Of a stretch of 64,000 bases of DNA, positions 11,858 to 23,300 are shown piece after piece. Source of the DNA: Rhyzopertha dominica (taxonomy: Eukaryota; Arthropoda; Insecta; Coleoptera; Bostrichidae). Each line of letters begins with the position of its first letter. Positions within the stretch are counted from its first letter, which is position 1. The notes beneath the pieces were generated by a model. It searched no databases, was not told where the DNA came from, and saw only the letters and a program-made list of their open reading frames with translations. The DNA is taken from assembly GCA_025024175.1 (NCBI GenBank), contig QCXZ01000075.1, positions 7,936,001-8,000,000 on the forward strand, written 5' to 3'. The translations under genes were made by a program, and so were the position numbers.

Positions 11858-13407
11858 AAGTGTAGAGATCGAGATTTTATTACGTTATAGATGAAACAAA
11901 TGGTAATATCTCAAAATTACCAGTAAAACCTTTCGAGCTAGAAATTTTAAATTGTGTATTAAAGGTGGTCAGTAATGAAGTAATTTGGTTTTTAATGTAC
12001 ATTAACATACCCTGTCTTCGTTAGTCATTAAGAATTTATGTTTGTTATATAGCAAAAATTGTAAATTATAATAAATAATATGGGTAAAGAGGTGTGTGCT
12101 ATTTTAATTAAATTGTCATTTGCATGTACAGCAAACTCATAAGTTAGACAGTATGAAACCACTTAATGTAACATACTAATTAAGATTAAGACTATTTGGT
12201 ATTCCAATAGTCAACGGTGCGATTGGCTGTCCCATAAATATTTTTTTATATTGCAGAATGAAAGTATATGTGCTCCTATTGCACTACCCTCATAGGCACT
12301 ACCTCTCAGGAATAGTACACGTCATTTTGAAGTGCATATGATATGGGCTTGCTATTAAACTAGTGAGGCATTTAATTTATATTTAAAATTAATTCAAATA
12401 AAGCATTTTACAATTCAAGTGCTACTGCGTATTTTATGTTGTTTAGTGTTTGATTTTATTATGAATGTGTTGACGGTCAAATTTAAATTAATTTAGCCTA
12501 AAAAAGTTGATGTGAAACTCATTTTAAGCTGTGTAAGAAGTCTAACTTTACGTTATAATGTATCAAGTACAGGACAGTTTGTTGTCTTCTATTCGGCCAA
12601 CTAGATATGAGTAAATCTCAGTACTTTAAACGCACTTTTTTCGAAAACGATAATTTTTTTATGAAACGGCATAAGATGGAGTATTCCTTTAAATAAGAAC
12701 CATAGATTAAAAAAAATATCGAACCATTCAAAAATTGTTTGCGTAAATGTTCTAAACCAACAACCATTAAGAGTAACCCCTCGAGAAGTATTAAACATCG
12801 AATTCTACAGTTCCAGTGGCATTACTTCAAACCCACACTCTAAAAATATGATCAAAATCAGTCCAACAATTAAGAAACTATTCGCAAAAACTATTTTCTA
12901 CCGTTCATCTTCAAAAAGCTGTAACTCAATAATGACGGCGCAGATATCAAAATGCAAAATCAATTTTCTTCGTATTTTTATGCATAAAGTACGCCCTAGA
13001 AATAGGGGCTTATATTTCAGTAACATTATTATATTATAAAATAAAAACCTAACGAACGAATAGTTAGATATAAAGAAAATTTTTGGGTTAAACACTTACT
13101 CTGAATGGAGATAGGTTTAGATACCCTCAGATCTAGTAAATTGAAGATTTAAGACAAGACAAATGGCAGTTGCAGTAATATGGGCCTATACAGCGTCAGC
13201 TAGTTGTTATCGACGAATTTATTTAGTTTGAAATAAATATATTTGGCAAATTCTTTTATTGCCTTTGTTCGCTGTAGTGACGTGGTACCCATTTCCGGTT
13301 TCGTTTTCTTGGTACATCGCCTTGTTTTATCTTTAAGATAAGTTGTCTCTTTCGATGTCAATAATTTATTTCCTTCGATTTCTCCAAAAGACTGTTTAAA
13401 AATATTA
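11858..13407. other. Intergenic, no gene seen
   Basis: AT-rich DNA with only short chance frames. Around 12840-13040 there are phrases of the kind seen in non-coding repeat families, but no ends or copies elsewhere in the window were found. Confidence 0.5.
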
Positions 13408-14350
13408 CATAATATGCTGTCAAATTGTAACTTACCTGCGTTTCAAAAAATAATTTGTGTTCGTCTCCTAGTCTACTTTTAGCAGAACTTTATATGAATA
13501 ATTTAGAACAAGATATTTTCAAAATCGTTTCCTCTTCTTCCCATAATAAATTTTGGTATCGTTAAGTACATGATGTTTTGCGCCTTTATACAGGAAATCA
13601 CAATGACTTAAATAATTTTCTTACATTTATTAATTCTCTTCATGATTCCATAAATTTTAGTTATGAAATAGAAATTAAAAAAAATGATAATAATTTAATT
13701 ATTTAACAAATCTTAAGTTTTCTTTTAGCACCATTTATGTTGAAGAAGCCAAAATTTGGTATCCTCTTAGGTTTGTTGGTCCAGTCTCACTTAGTTTATC
13801 TAAATTGTTTTCCCCTCGTGGAATAAGTGTTGGATTTTCTAGAGTAGACAGTGTGTTTTCCCGTTTTGTTCGCAATAAAGAGAAAATTCCAATTTTGAAA
13901 CATTCGGGAGTTTCAATTAGACGCAATGAACATTTAAAACAATACGATAAATACAAAAATACTGCTATAGTGAATACAAATTTTTCGTCAGCAAATCATT
14001 TATTTAGTGTAAACACACTGCCTCTTTAAATAATTTAAATTCTTTACATGTTTGTAATAAATTAAATTTACTAGAAATCCTTGAAATATACAAAATTATA
14101 GATAACGGTAATTTTACAATTTTGAATTATTTTTGTAATTTTAGTTGTCCTATTCTAAATTCTTCATTTGATCATTGATTTATGTTTGTGCTTTTGGCAT
14201 GCAGGCTACTTTTTTGTTTGAAGTCGAGATTGCTTATTTTGAATTTGACAATGTCAGTTTTATAAATTCTTTTATATTTCTGTATTTACATTATTAGGCA
14301 CCGATGATGGCTAATTTTAGCTGAAAGCGCTTTGCCAATTTGTTAAATAT
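13408..14350 (+). mobile_element. Penelope-like element remnant, copy 2
   Basis: Same remnant as at the window start, here without the 890-bp insertion. It has lost about 70 bp that in copy 1 encode the core of the GIY-YIG motif (GGAGTTTCAATTAGACG at 13910 joins directly). It keeps about 280 bp (roughly 13985-14265) that copy 1 has lost, so neither copy is a direct descendant of the other as they stand now. Confidence 0.75.
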
Positions 14351-14584
14351 ATTGGATTTAATAGACTTCCTGAAGACTATTCTTGTAGAAGAAACATTAT
14401 TACATATATCCACTTAGTAAAAATGGACCAGTTTACATTGTCATATTCTTTGCTTTATGAAAATTTTTTGCGTTATTGCGCATACTTTGTGAAATGTAAA
14501 TATGTCAAAGCATATGAAGTACGTACTTCCCTTCTTGACATACTCCATTATTACTAACAATGCATTACAATCTAACATAGGTCC

Positions 14585-14701
14585 TCTAATGAACGTCACA
14601 CATTATTCAGTTCTCAGTAATACGAGTTAACCCATTTCAGAATTAAACCAATATGTAATCATCTCTGCAATACAATCATACAGATAAACCTTTGTTGTAA
14701 A
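14585..14701 (+). promoter_or_regulatory. Conserved upstream block of Gr3
   Basis: TAATGAACGTCACACATTAT at 14588 and GAGTTAACCCATTTCAGAAT follow the layout of the Gr1 and Gr2 upstream regions. Candidate promoter and 5' UTR. Confidence 0.45.
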
Positions 14702-15964
14702 ATGGACTGGTCGTTTAGCGAGAAAGTTATCATTGCGTCTTGTAGACTTATTGGAATAGTCTTTTTTGAAACAAATGATCGTTCAGGCAATGGAAACAAA
14801 AGCTGGGTAATACTCATCCCTATATTCTATTACACGTTCTCATTGTATTGTATAACATCCACGTTGTTGGGGTATAATCAAGTATATAGCAAGGAGGAAT
14901 CAGTTCTAGTGGCAAGCGACTTTATAGCGATAACTATGGTTGGTATTGGTCTCATTGGAAGAGGCTGCTATTATTTCATCAAAAGAAACGATCTAGCTAG
15001 TTTAATTTGCAAGGTAAGACTTGGATCAGACGTCGGAGTAGCTAGTAGAAACCATTTTCCAGATAAAACAATCTGATGATGATACACAACACTCCAACCT
15101 ACGTCCATTTTCAGTATTTTTCATGTTGCTGCTAATATCAGCAATAGATTTTACGAGCATGCTTCGTTTAGGGAAGGATGTATTGCCCGTGCTAAGATTC
15201 GTACTATCGTATACCCTAAGCACTTTTGAAAGCTTTATAGAACTCATGTTTATGAGTATTTTTCTCCAAACGCTGACTAATTCGTACAAACGGTTAAACG
15301 GAAATATCTCTAAAGTTTCATATTGTGATCACTCGCCACCAAAATCGGCGACCATCGAAGCAATGGAAGGTCTAAGAGTGAAGCATTACGAACTGCATTC
15401 ATTGGCTACGGAAGCAAACAAGATTTTTGGCTTTCCTGTGTTGTTATCAATAGCAAACGATTTCCAAGCAATAACAGGATGCCTGTACGTATTATGGACA
15501 TCAGCTAGGGGTGATTCAACTGACGTATCTAATGGTGTTGCTATTGGATGGTCTATCGTCTTATTACTGCATTCGTGGTGTCTACTGAAGAACTGGGTTG
15601 AATTATGTGAACAGGTGAGGATTTTTTTGCAGCCACATGAACTAAATGCTACATTTTTGTCCTTTTTTAATCCTAGGCATCGAAAGGTGCAAGTTACATT
15701 CATGATATTTGGAACTACTATGTAAGCTATACTGAGGGAAATGAAGAAATTCGTCATTTGCAACTGACAGCTCTGCAATATCATTACACGAAGCCTACAT
15801 TCACTGCTTGTGGATTCTTTCCGCTTGACATGACATTTATTCATCTAGTAAGTGCACTTAAACACAATGACAAAGTAATGTGCCAGTTTCGTTTGCAGAT
15901 GGTTGCTTCTGTTAGTACGTATTTGATATTTTTAACTCAGTTCCACACCCCCTTGAAAGTATAA
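14702..15964 (+). CDS. Gustatory receptor 3, near-identical duplicate of Gr1
   Basis: Exons 14702-15013, 15063-15614, 15677-15847 and 15899-15964 (phase 0, GT-AG; introns 49, 62 and 51 nt) give 366 aa. By hand count it differs from Gr1 at about 10 residues, for example L11I, V16L, I68V and K87R, and none in exon 4. The signature TYLIFLTQF and the ACGFFPLD motif are intact. All splice sites are consensus and there is no stop or frameshift. It arose by a segmental duplication that carried the Penelope remnant upstream and about 0.9 kb downstream. Probably functional; ligand unknown. Confidence 0.92.
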
Positions 15965-16910
15965 AGTTATAACAATTAAGAACCTTCTAACATAGAGTGA
16001 GTTACGAATCAACTAGCAACANACAATTGTAATCTTCATAACAAATGCAGTCAATTATTATTATAGTAGAAGGTAGTCAGTACTGAACTAACTTGTATTA
16101 TGAGCAAAAAGCTTTTAATACTCGCACATGCGTTAAGCAAAATATGGCGTCGGTTCATTATCCACAAATTATTTAGCTTTATTATATAGCGAAAATTGTT
16201 AACTGAAATCGATAGTATAAAGAAATGGATATAATATTTCAGTAGTTGATCTCAGGCCAGCAGTACTAGTATGGAAACGCAGTTCAGTTCGAGGGTACCG
16301 TGAGGACGTACCATGAGAAAAGGACGAGTCACTTACCTGGACAGGACGACGAATTGGGTATTTCAGTGAAGACAAAATTACGGAATTCAGTATAGTTTTC
16401 TTAGTAATTGTAACATATGCAAATAATTCCCTATGTTGGTTAGTATTAAAATATATTTAAGTACGTGAATATTCAAGTCAAAGTTGAACTATATTCAAAC
16501 GTCATCCAAAGGATGTGACGACTTACCTTAAAAAAGAACCTGGCAACAGTGTTACTTTGCATTCCTTTGTGGCTGTCAAATCACGGTCGGATGTCGGGCG
16601 TCAAGCTGATTGTAAACACACGTGATTTTGTAAACGTTATCATCTTGTAGCGATGTTGGATTTTGTTATTTTCGTGTTTGGTGATGCCTAATCAATGCAA
16701 GAAAGACGAACGATAAACAAAAGACAACAAAGACAACATATAAAAAAACGCGTTTACAGATGATTCAGCTCAGCTGTCACAGTACTGTCAGTGGTCAGCT
16801 GTATGCGATGTTGCCTTACTCCGATTGTTGTTTATCCCTCCCTTTTTAACACGGGACAACCAGATTGTTTACTTATGACGTCACAACTTAATTCTTTAGG
16901 TTTTAGTAAT
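15965..16910. repeat. 3' flank of Gr3, duplicate of 3427-4345
   Basis: No gene. Near-identical to the Gr1 flank, with an indel near 16600 (about 30 bp of sequence around TGTAAACACACGTGATTTTG not present in the Gr1 flank). One ambiguous base is at 16021. Confidence 0.8.
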
Positions 16911-17109
16911 TAATATCTAATGATCACACGCAATATTGACAGGTCAAGCTTATTTAAGTTGGATCGTTCGGAATGTATAATAAAAAAGAAAACGCTGAAA
17001 TACCCAATTGTTAGGACTGTACCCGTGTATGGACCAGCAAGTCAGATCTTTCGGCGATCGAAGGTGGAGATTAGGTGTAATTCGCGTAAGGGTTTTACTG
17101 TTTGATTCT

Positions 17110-17483
17110 AATTAAGTCACTATAATTAGGTGTTTTTGCGTTAGAGGATACTAATGTAGTTTTGTTATACTAGGAATAAGCGTTTTAAGCAGGTACAGAT
17201 CGTAATATAGGGTTTTCTCGGAGCTATAACCTCAGTGTGATGTGACTGGCCAGCGCGGTGCGCAGGGACATAGACGAGATCAAACCTAGCTTGCTTTGGT
17301 TTTGTTTGATTAGATGTTGTACTTTGTATAAGAGTAACTGGAGATTACAGTTTGTTCAACATTAGTGTTTGTTTCCTTCCAACTTGTCCAATCACTGCGG
17401 CTATTAATTATAGAACCCTCCCTTTGGTGGATTAACAGGAAGTTATAGAGTTCTTGTAGTGGGTTTCCACCTGGCGCCCGGAC
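17110..17483 (+). mobile_element. Candidate LTR end with primer-binding site
   Basis: The string TGGCGCCCGGACCTCG at 17472-17487 has the form of a retrotransposon primer-binding site (TGGCGCC pairs with a tRNA 3' end). It lies two bases after ...TTTCCA, a plausible LTR terminus ending in CA. Upstream, TTTGTATAAGAGTAAC near 17328 could be a core promoter. The 5' end of the LTR was not found, and no gag or pol follows before Gr4, so this would be a broken element. Confidence 0.4.
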
Positions 17484-17487
17484 CTCG

Positions 17488-18176
17488 ATCTCTTTCCTCC
17501 GCTGTTTAAAGGCTAGTGGCGACAGAAAAATTGAAACTCATCACCTTACGTACATAATGAAAGTAGCTTTCAAATCGAGTGCAACATGAGCCCTTATGCT
17601 ATTTAAAATTTTCGATGTCGTGGCAACTGTGGCGTGATCATTAATTTTGAAAAAAGCATCTTTATTTTCGGCGATTTTAAATGGGTTTTATCCCTTCTAA
17701 CTTGAGGTGTGGCGTTAAGGTAAATAGGTCTAATAGCAACTTTTTTTTGAATTAGGTGTCAGAGAACCTCTTATTTTTAAATCCTATTTGTTCACCCATC
17801 CTTTCAAGTCGTCGACGTACGTTGCAGTGGTAGTGCAGCAAGCTTTACTGGAAATCGTGTCAATTATCAAACGATTGTACATGTTTGCTTGCATAATATA
17901 CTGAAGCTGCGATTATACATAGGATATTTCGCGATTAGGCAAAGGTAATAATAGTAACAGTAATAGCGTATTATTTTTGTCAGTGCAATAAACAACGAAT
18001 ACAGGAAAAGAAAACGATGGCTAGCTCGATCGTTTTTTTACGAACGTCCGTTATTATCATTACATGAATATCGAAGCTTTCTCATATGTAAACAAGACAA
18101 AGCTGTTAAGTAGTCTTTTTTTGGAAGCATTCCATTACCGTACACTTAAACGCAATTATACATAATATATTATATC
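17488..18176. other. Intergenic before Gr4, no gene seen
   Basis: No coding frame or recognisable element. Confidence 0.5.
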
Positions 18177-18290
18177 CTAATGAACCTCCTAAATTGCCCA
18201 ATAATCTTAATTCAGGCCAACCTTTTAGGGAATTAAATAAATATGAAGTCATCACCGCAACGCAATCAAAAAAAGGAATACACTAAGAAA
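18177..18290 (+). promoter_or_regulatory. Diverged conserved upstream block of Gr4
   Basis: TAATGAACCTCCTAAATTGC at 18179 and GGAATTAAATAAATATGAAG at 18231 align with the upstream blocks of the other receptors. The ATG at 18243 is open in frame (16 extra codons), but the aligned spot in Gr2 and Gr3 reads ATGTAA. Translation therefore more likely starts at the conserved M(D/N)WSF. Confidence 0.4.
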
Positions 18291-19548
18291 ATGAACTGGT
18301 CGTTTAGTGAGAAAGCTATTATTCTCTCTTGTAGACTTACAGGAATAATTTGTTTTGAAGCTAGGGATTATCGAGATACAAGAAATAAAATATGGGTATC
18401 ACTTGTTCCTATATTTTACCACACATTCGCAATGTATTGCATAATTTCAACGCTGTTGGAGTACCACCAACTATACAGTACAGATGCCGAATCAAATTTA
18501 GTAGCAATTGATCTAGAAATTGTCATGTCTGCTATAAGCTTGATTGGAAGAGGCTTCTATTACTTCATCCGAAGAAACGAGCTAGCTGCCTTAATTTGGA
18601 AGGTAACATTTTTATCCGTCACAATAATTGCTAGTAGAACTTATTTTACAGGTAAAACATTTACGCGACAATGAAAACCATGTCCACTTGCCTTCTTTTA
18701 CAGCATTTTTCGCGCTGTTGGTAATAACAGTATTAGACTTTACAAGCACACTTCGTTTAGAAAAGGATACATGGCCTCCAGCAAGGTTTCTACTATCCGA
18801 TCTTCTCAGCATATTTAAAAGCTTCATTGAACTGATGTTTGTGAGCATTCTTATCCAAACCTTGACTGAGTCATACAAACAACTGAATGAAAAACTATCT
18901 AAAGTTTCCCTGATTGGAAACCCAACATCTAAATCGGTGGCATTTAAAGCATTGAATGATTTACAAGTGAAACATTACGAACTTTGTGCACTGGCTACAG
19001 ATGCTAACAAGATTTTTAGTTTTCCTATATTGCTAGGAATATCAAACGATCTTCAAACCATAACTGGATGTCTGTATGTAGTGTGGATAAGAGCTAAAGG
19101 ACAGGACACTGAAGTACCAAGCGGTGTTGCTATTGGATGGTGTCTGGTTTTGTTTCTGCGTACTTGGTGTCTGGTGAAGGGCTGGGTGGACTTAGCTAAA
19201 CAGGTGAGATTCTTTTAGTAATATCGTCTAAAAGTCCGCGCTAATTATCTGCTTTTAATCTTTTAGGCATCAAAAGGTCCAACTTATATTCACAGCATTT
19301 GGAACTGCTACGTAAGCTATACTGAGGGAAATGAAGAAATTCGTCATTTACAACTGACGGCTCTGCAATATTATTACACTAAACCTACATTCACTGCATG
19401 TGGATTCTTCCGGCTGGATATGACATTTATTCATCTAGTAAGTATAATTAAACACACAGACAAAATAATACGTAAGTATTGCTTACAGATGGTTGCCTCT
19501 GTTATGACTTATTTGATAGTTTTAACGCAGTTCCAAATAGCCCATTGA
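18291..19548 (+). CDS. Gustatory receptor 4, stop codon supplied by a transposon end
   Basis: Exons 18291-18602, 18652-19203, 19267-19437 and 19489-19548 (phase 0, GT-AG; introns 49, 63 and 51 nt) give 364 aa. An in-frame ATG at 18243 would add 16 residues (MKSSPQRNQ...). The protein is colinear with Gr1-3, the most diverged of the four, and starts MNWSFSEK. It has ACGFFRLD where the others have ACGFFPLD, and the signature TYLIVLTQF. The tail after QF is QIAH-stop, whereas Gr1-3 end in six residues such as HTPLKV. The last codons (GCC CAT TGA) are the first bases of the inverted repeat of the element at 19540-22277. Apart from that the gene looks intact. Confidence 0.88.
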
Positions 19549-20403
19549 AATGTTACATTTTTTGGGCTTAGCGTGCAAAAGCCAGAGCACGAAATTTTAT
19601 TTTTTAGATGTCAAGAGGAGGTTAATGTGAAGCTAAATCAATGTTTGTGGAGTCGCAACCCTTGTCCCGAGGCCGCCATCTTATAAAAAGTGCTGCGAAT
19701 GGTTTTTACGTTATATAGGGCAAACTATTCGTAGCACAGAAAATTTTGGAACAAACTTTTTTTGATCGTCAAAACTTTTTTTCTGGTTATGTTACAAAAA
19801 AAATGATACCAGAGCATTTTGATGGAGGAGTTTTTAAGAATTAATGTCCATTACAAACTTTTCAAATTTTATTGATTTATTAGGGTTTCACAATGACGCG
19901 AAACTTACTTCTCCAGTACTTGTAAGTGTGCATTAATATGAATGATTAGGCATTTCATTGTTTTTGTAAGAAACTTTAAATTATTAACATAGTAATGTTG
20001 TTAATAGTTGACTATAAACTTTACTCTCTACCACAAAACTTTTGAAATTACTGGTTTTTGCAATAATTTCTAATCAGTGTATACATATCCGAGAATTCTG
20101 TGCTGGTCAAAAAGATCAGAGTATGCGCTTGAAGACAAAAGACATTTGCCTGCTATTACTATTATTATTTGTCCGTAGTAGGCGCAGCTGTCTTTTAGTT
20201 TTCTTCCAGTATTTCATCACATGCAGACCTACTTAATTGCGAAAAGTATTTTGAGTTTTGTGGACAAGATCTTGAATTTTGTGATGAACATTTTACTTTT
20301 TACGCGTGAATTTAGTGTTATTCCATCATGAGTGATTGCTTTATTTGTAAAAAAAACCTTTAGGGTAAAGTAGAAGTAGCACTGTGAAGGCAAAAGGAGT
20401 GAA

Positions 20404-20866
20404 AAGCCTTACTTAACCGAGCAGTAGCAAAAAATATGAGGATAATGAATAATGAACAACAATATGCCTCACTGCCGTCAGAGAACGTTTTTGCATCACT
20501 TGATATAGTGACAATAAAGATGATACTCTTGATATAGACGATATGTCAAGTCAGTGACAAACAATACATTTAATTGGTCTTCACCTCCTCCAATACAAAA
20601 CACAGCTCGCTTGCACAGCCTCCAAGTGTATCATCAGGTCCAGTCGTGGCTGGGTAATTACAACGACCCTCAAGACTGGGGACTGGACAAAATATGGACA
20701 AATAGTGATGCCTATTGGTTCAAAACCTCCAGCACTCTCTACGATTTTAAAGTTGATATTCTGTCAATGTAATGGAAAATTTGGAGCAAAAAAAAAGACC
20801 GAGGATACAGTAGATTGGAAAACATAATTTGATATTCTTAATTACATTAATTATTATGTGAGCTAG
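20404..20866 (+). pseudogene. Element-associated Cys-rich protein relic, copy 2
   Basis: Near copy of 4855-5450. The frame at 20554-20772 reads LHSLQVYHQVQSWLGNYNDP and QDWGLDKIW; the Cys-rich block that follows in copy 1 is deleted here (about 190 bp missing after GGAAAATTTGGAGCA). It lies inside the inverted-repeat element downstream of Gr4. No intact frame. Confidence 0.55.
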
Positions 20867-21026
20867 AATTATGCTTACTAGGGATACGACGTAAGAAAAA
20901 CACGCCACCAGACTACCTCGTAGGGGGTACGGAAAACAGTTATAATTAGTTATAATTATTAACAACATTAAAATGTCAATTATTTAAATAAATATAACAA
21001 TGGTGGAAAGATGAAAGAAAGCTAAT

Positions 21027-22010
21027 CATTCATATTCATTCATTCATTCTTATGCAAATCATTAATACATTACACAGTTCTGTTAATTTCATGCGACTAC
21101 GGTCGCGTTGAACGAAAAAAAAATCTTTTTATTCATCTATAAGAGATCTCGCATTTGGGCTCTATCCAGAATAGATACATACATGTATTTATGCTGGATA
21201 GATTATTGAAGAAAAACTCTAATCAGATCTCGATTGTCTTAAGCCAAGTTTCAACACCTTCATCAACACGATGGAACCACCAAGCCATGTTGTACGGGGG
21301 CATCTTTTAACCATATGTTCAATTGTTTGGAAGGGGTCTCCACATTCACAAGAATGGTTGATAGATGGATCCCATTTATTAAGAAAAAAGTTCCATTTCC
21401 CATGACCAGTGCGAAGGCGATTTAGAGTGACCCAAGACTTTCTCGGGAGGTTAGTTCCTGCTACCTCTTCTGTAGGATCGTCTAGAAGCCGTGGATATCA
21501 AATTTCTTAAGTTGCCGAGCAAAATACCATCCATCTTTAATGGTATAAGGAGCATGAAACAAATCTTCTGTTCACAGAGGTTTTCTGGAAGTTATCCTAG
21601 TTGTAGTTAGCTCTTGCAGATCTCAGGAAATCAGAAACTCATTAGGAGCTGATTGATATTTTTGTCAAGCTTTATATGTAGCAAACTGTCTGCGAATCTC
21701 CGGAGGAGCAATGTTTGAAGGAATCGGAAGCCAAGGTAATGGAGTTGACTTAATTGTTCCAATGAACATATTTGATTGCATAGTCGCATTGCAGTATTCA
21801 GTTGAGTGTCAATTTTTCCTTTGTGATGACTATTTTTCCAATCAGGACAGCAGTACTCAGCAGTGCTATAAAGTAAGGCAGTTGCATAAATACGCAGTAC
21901 ACTTACATCTGCACCCCAATTTGTACCAGCAAGCTTATACAGGATGTTATTTCTGGTCTATAATTTTTACTGATGTTTTCTAGATGTTTCTTGTACGTTA
22001 GAGACGTATC
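21027..22010 (-). mobile_element. Jockey-like non-LTR retrotransposon 3' end
   Basis: On the minus strand, about 21960-21690 reads NNILYKLAGTNWGADVSVLR, then YSTAEYCCPDW and IAPPEIRR, the region downstream of the RT in jockey-type ORF2. Positions about 21450-21220 read RKSWVTLNRLRTGHGKW, then CECGDPFQTIEHMVKRCP, the Cys-His motif at the ORF2 C terminus. A CATT-type microsatellite at 21027-21049 would be the 3' tail. Stops and frameshifts show that it is dead, and it is 5'-truncated as usual for such elements. Confidence 0.75.
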
Positions 22011-22277
22011 TAGGCGAAGTTATGTTTAAGAATTATGTTATTTGACATAACTTGAAGTTGTTTTGTCTTTTAATGGTTTTACAAATTTTTCGTGCGACAA
22101 ATAGTTTGTCCGATATAGCGTAAAAACCATTCGCATCATTTTTTCAAGATGGCCACGGGACAGGGGTTGCAACCCTACAAACATGGATTTAACTTTATAC
22201 TAGCNCCCTCTTGACATCCAAAAAATAAAATTGTGTGCTCTGACTTTTACTACACCAAATATAACTTTTCAATGGAC

Positions 22278-22780
22278 TAATACAACTTTGAGGCATTTAA
22301 AGCTGTAACCAACAAGCATTTCCATACATCACGAAGAATAGAAACTAGTGTTGCATTCGCATAGCAACAACTACTAAGTGAATAAAACTGCCTAACTCAC
22401 AATTTCATGTAATTTATTTGATAAGAGATTTCTTAATAAACGTATTAATTATCTTGACAGGATCTAAGTTCATTATCCCTATAATTTATGTGTCCTACAT
22501 CGGCTGAGCTCCTGTTTTACATGTTAAATAAAACTATAGTACCTACTTAAATCGCCTGCATTGTGATGTAATCACCACATTAAATTGTAATGTATAGGGT
22601 TATCGGCAGGCCTAACTCAAATGAAAAAGTAACTCGCTGCACAGACCAAGCGAGTGTTATATAAATTAAAGACCACCATCTAGCCTTTTATTGGTAAGGT
22701 TTCTTATCACTCTATACTAAAGTTTCTGAAGAAGCACCCAACGGCGACCAGACTTGGTGGTCGGGGTGCACATAATATAG
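22278..22780. other. Intergenic, no gene seen
   Basis: No gene or recognisable element. The first bases after the transposon (ATACAACTTTGA from 22279) look like the displaced original 3' end of Gr4. Confidence 0.5.
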
Positions 22781-22784
22781 TACT

Positions 22785-23300
22785 TTTATTTCCACATCCA
22801 ACGGATGGGAAGTATTGTATCGCGAAAAAAATTTTTAAAAATTTTTATTGCTCAATCGCTTTAAAATGCTCGAAAACGTCCAAAAACGAAATTTGAGCAC
22901 AAAGAATTCTTGACAGTGTGTGGACTTAAATATGAACTTGGAATTTGGCATATTACCTAAAGCGACCTATTGTTTTTGGAGTAAGTTGGGAATAGGGAAG
23001 GGGAGAAATTGTGGGGTAACTACCCTTTTTCCAAATTTTTATTTTTTCCTTTTAATATGTGATTAGTAGTATAATTAGGAGTATTCATCCCTGTAAATTT
23101 TCGGTGCAGCAAACTGTTTAGAAGATATTAGCAAACAACTGTCACTTAAAAAAAACTGGTTTTTCCTAAATATCTCCGAAAATACTTAATATATTCAAAA
23201 AGTAAAAATACCATGAGATAGGAAATATAATTTCTAAGTGTTTTGCAAAATTCGAAATATTTCCAAAAACTGGATTTCGGACCCTGTCCACACGTTTTTT
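22785..23300 (+). repeat. Dispersed repeat, partner of 42948-43805 (reverse)
   Basis: Starts TTTCCACATCCAACGGATGG and contains AGTATTGTATCGCGAAAAAA, CTCAATCGCTTTAAAATG, AAAGCGACCTATTGTTTTTG and GGGGTAACTACCCTTT. All recur in the same order on the reverse strand at 43805-43020. Non-coding. Confidence 0.75.

Larger units (their letters stand above)
19540..22277. mobile_element. 2.7-kb DNA transposon with ~200-bp inverted repeats, TA target site
   Basis: The left end GCCCATTGAAATGTTACATT (19540) matches the reverse complement of the right end GTCCATTGAAAAGTTATATT (ending 22277). The match runs inward about 200 bp through AGCCAGAGCAC, TAGATGTCAAGAGG and AATGGTTTTTACG blocks. A TA dinucleotide flanks both ends (19538-19539 and 22278-22279), as for Tc1/mariner-type insertion. 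No transposase is left. The interior holds a Cys-rich element-gene relic (20404-20866) and a minus-strand jockey 3' end (about 21027-22010), which look like nested insertions. Confidence 0.8.

Noticed and set aside
18243..18290. Upstream ATG of Gr4 as the true start
   Set aside because: The aligned position in Gr2 and Gr3 reads ATGTAA, so the extension is not conserved; kept only as an alternative.
2162..19548. Odorant receptor (7tm_6) assignment for the cluster
   Set aside because: The C-terminal TY-x5-QF signature in all four genes, in the last exon after a phase-0 intron, is that of gustatory receptors.
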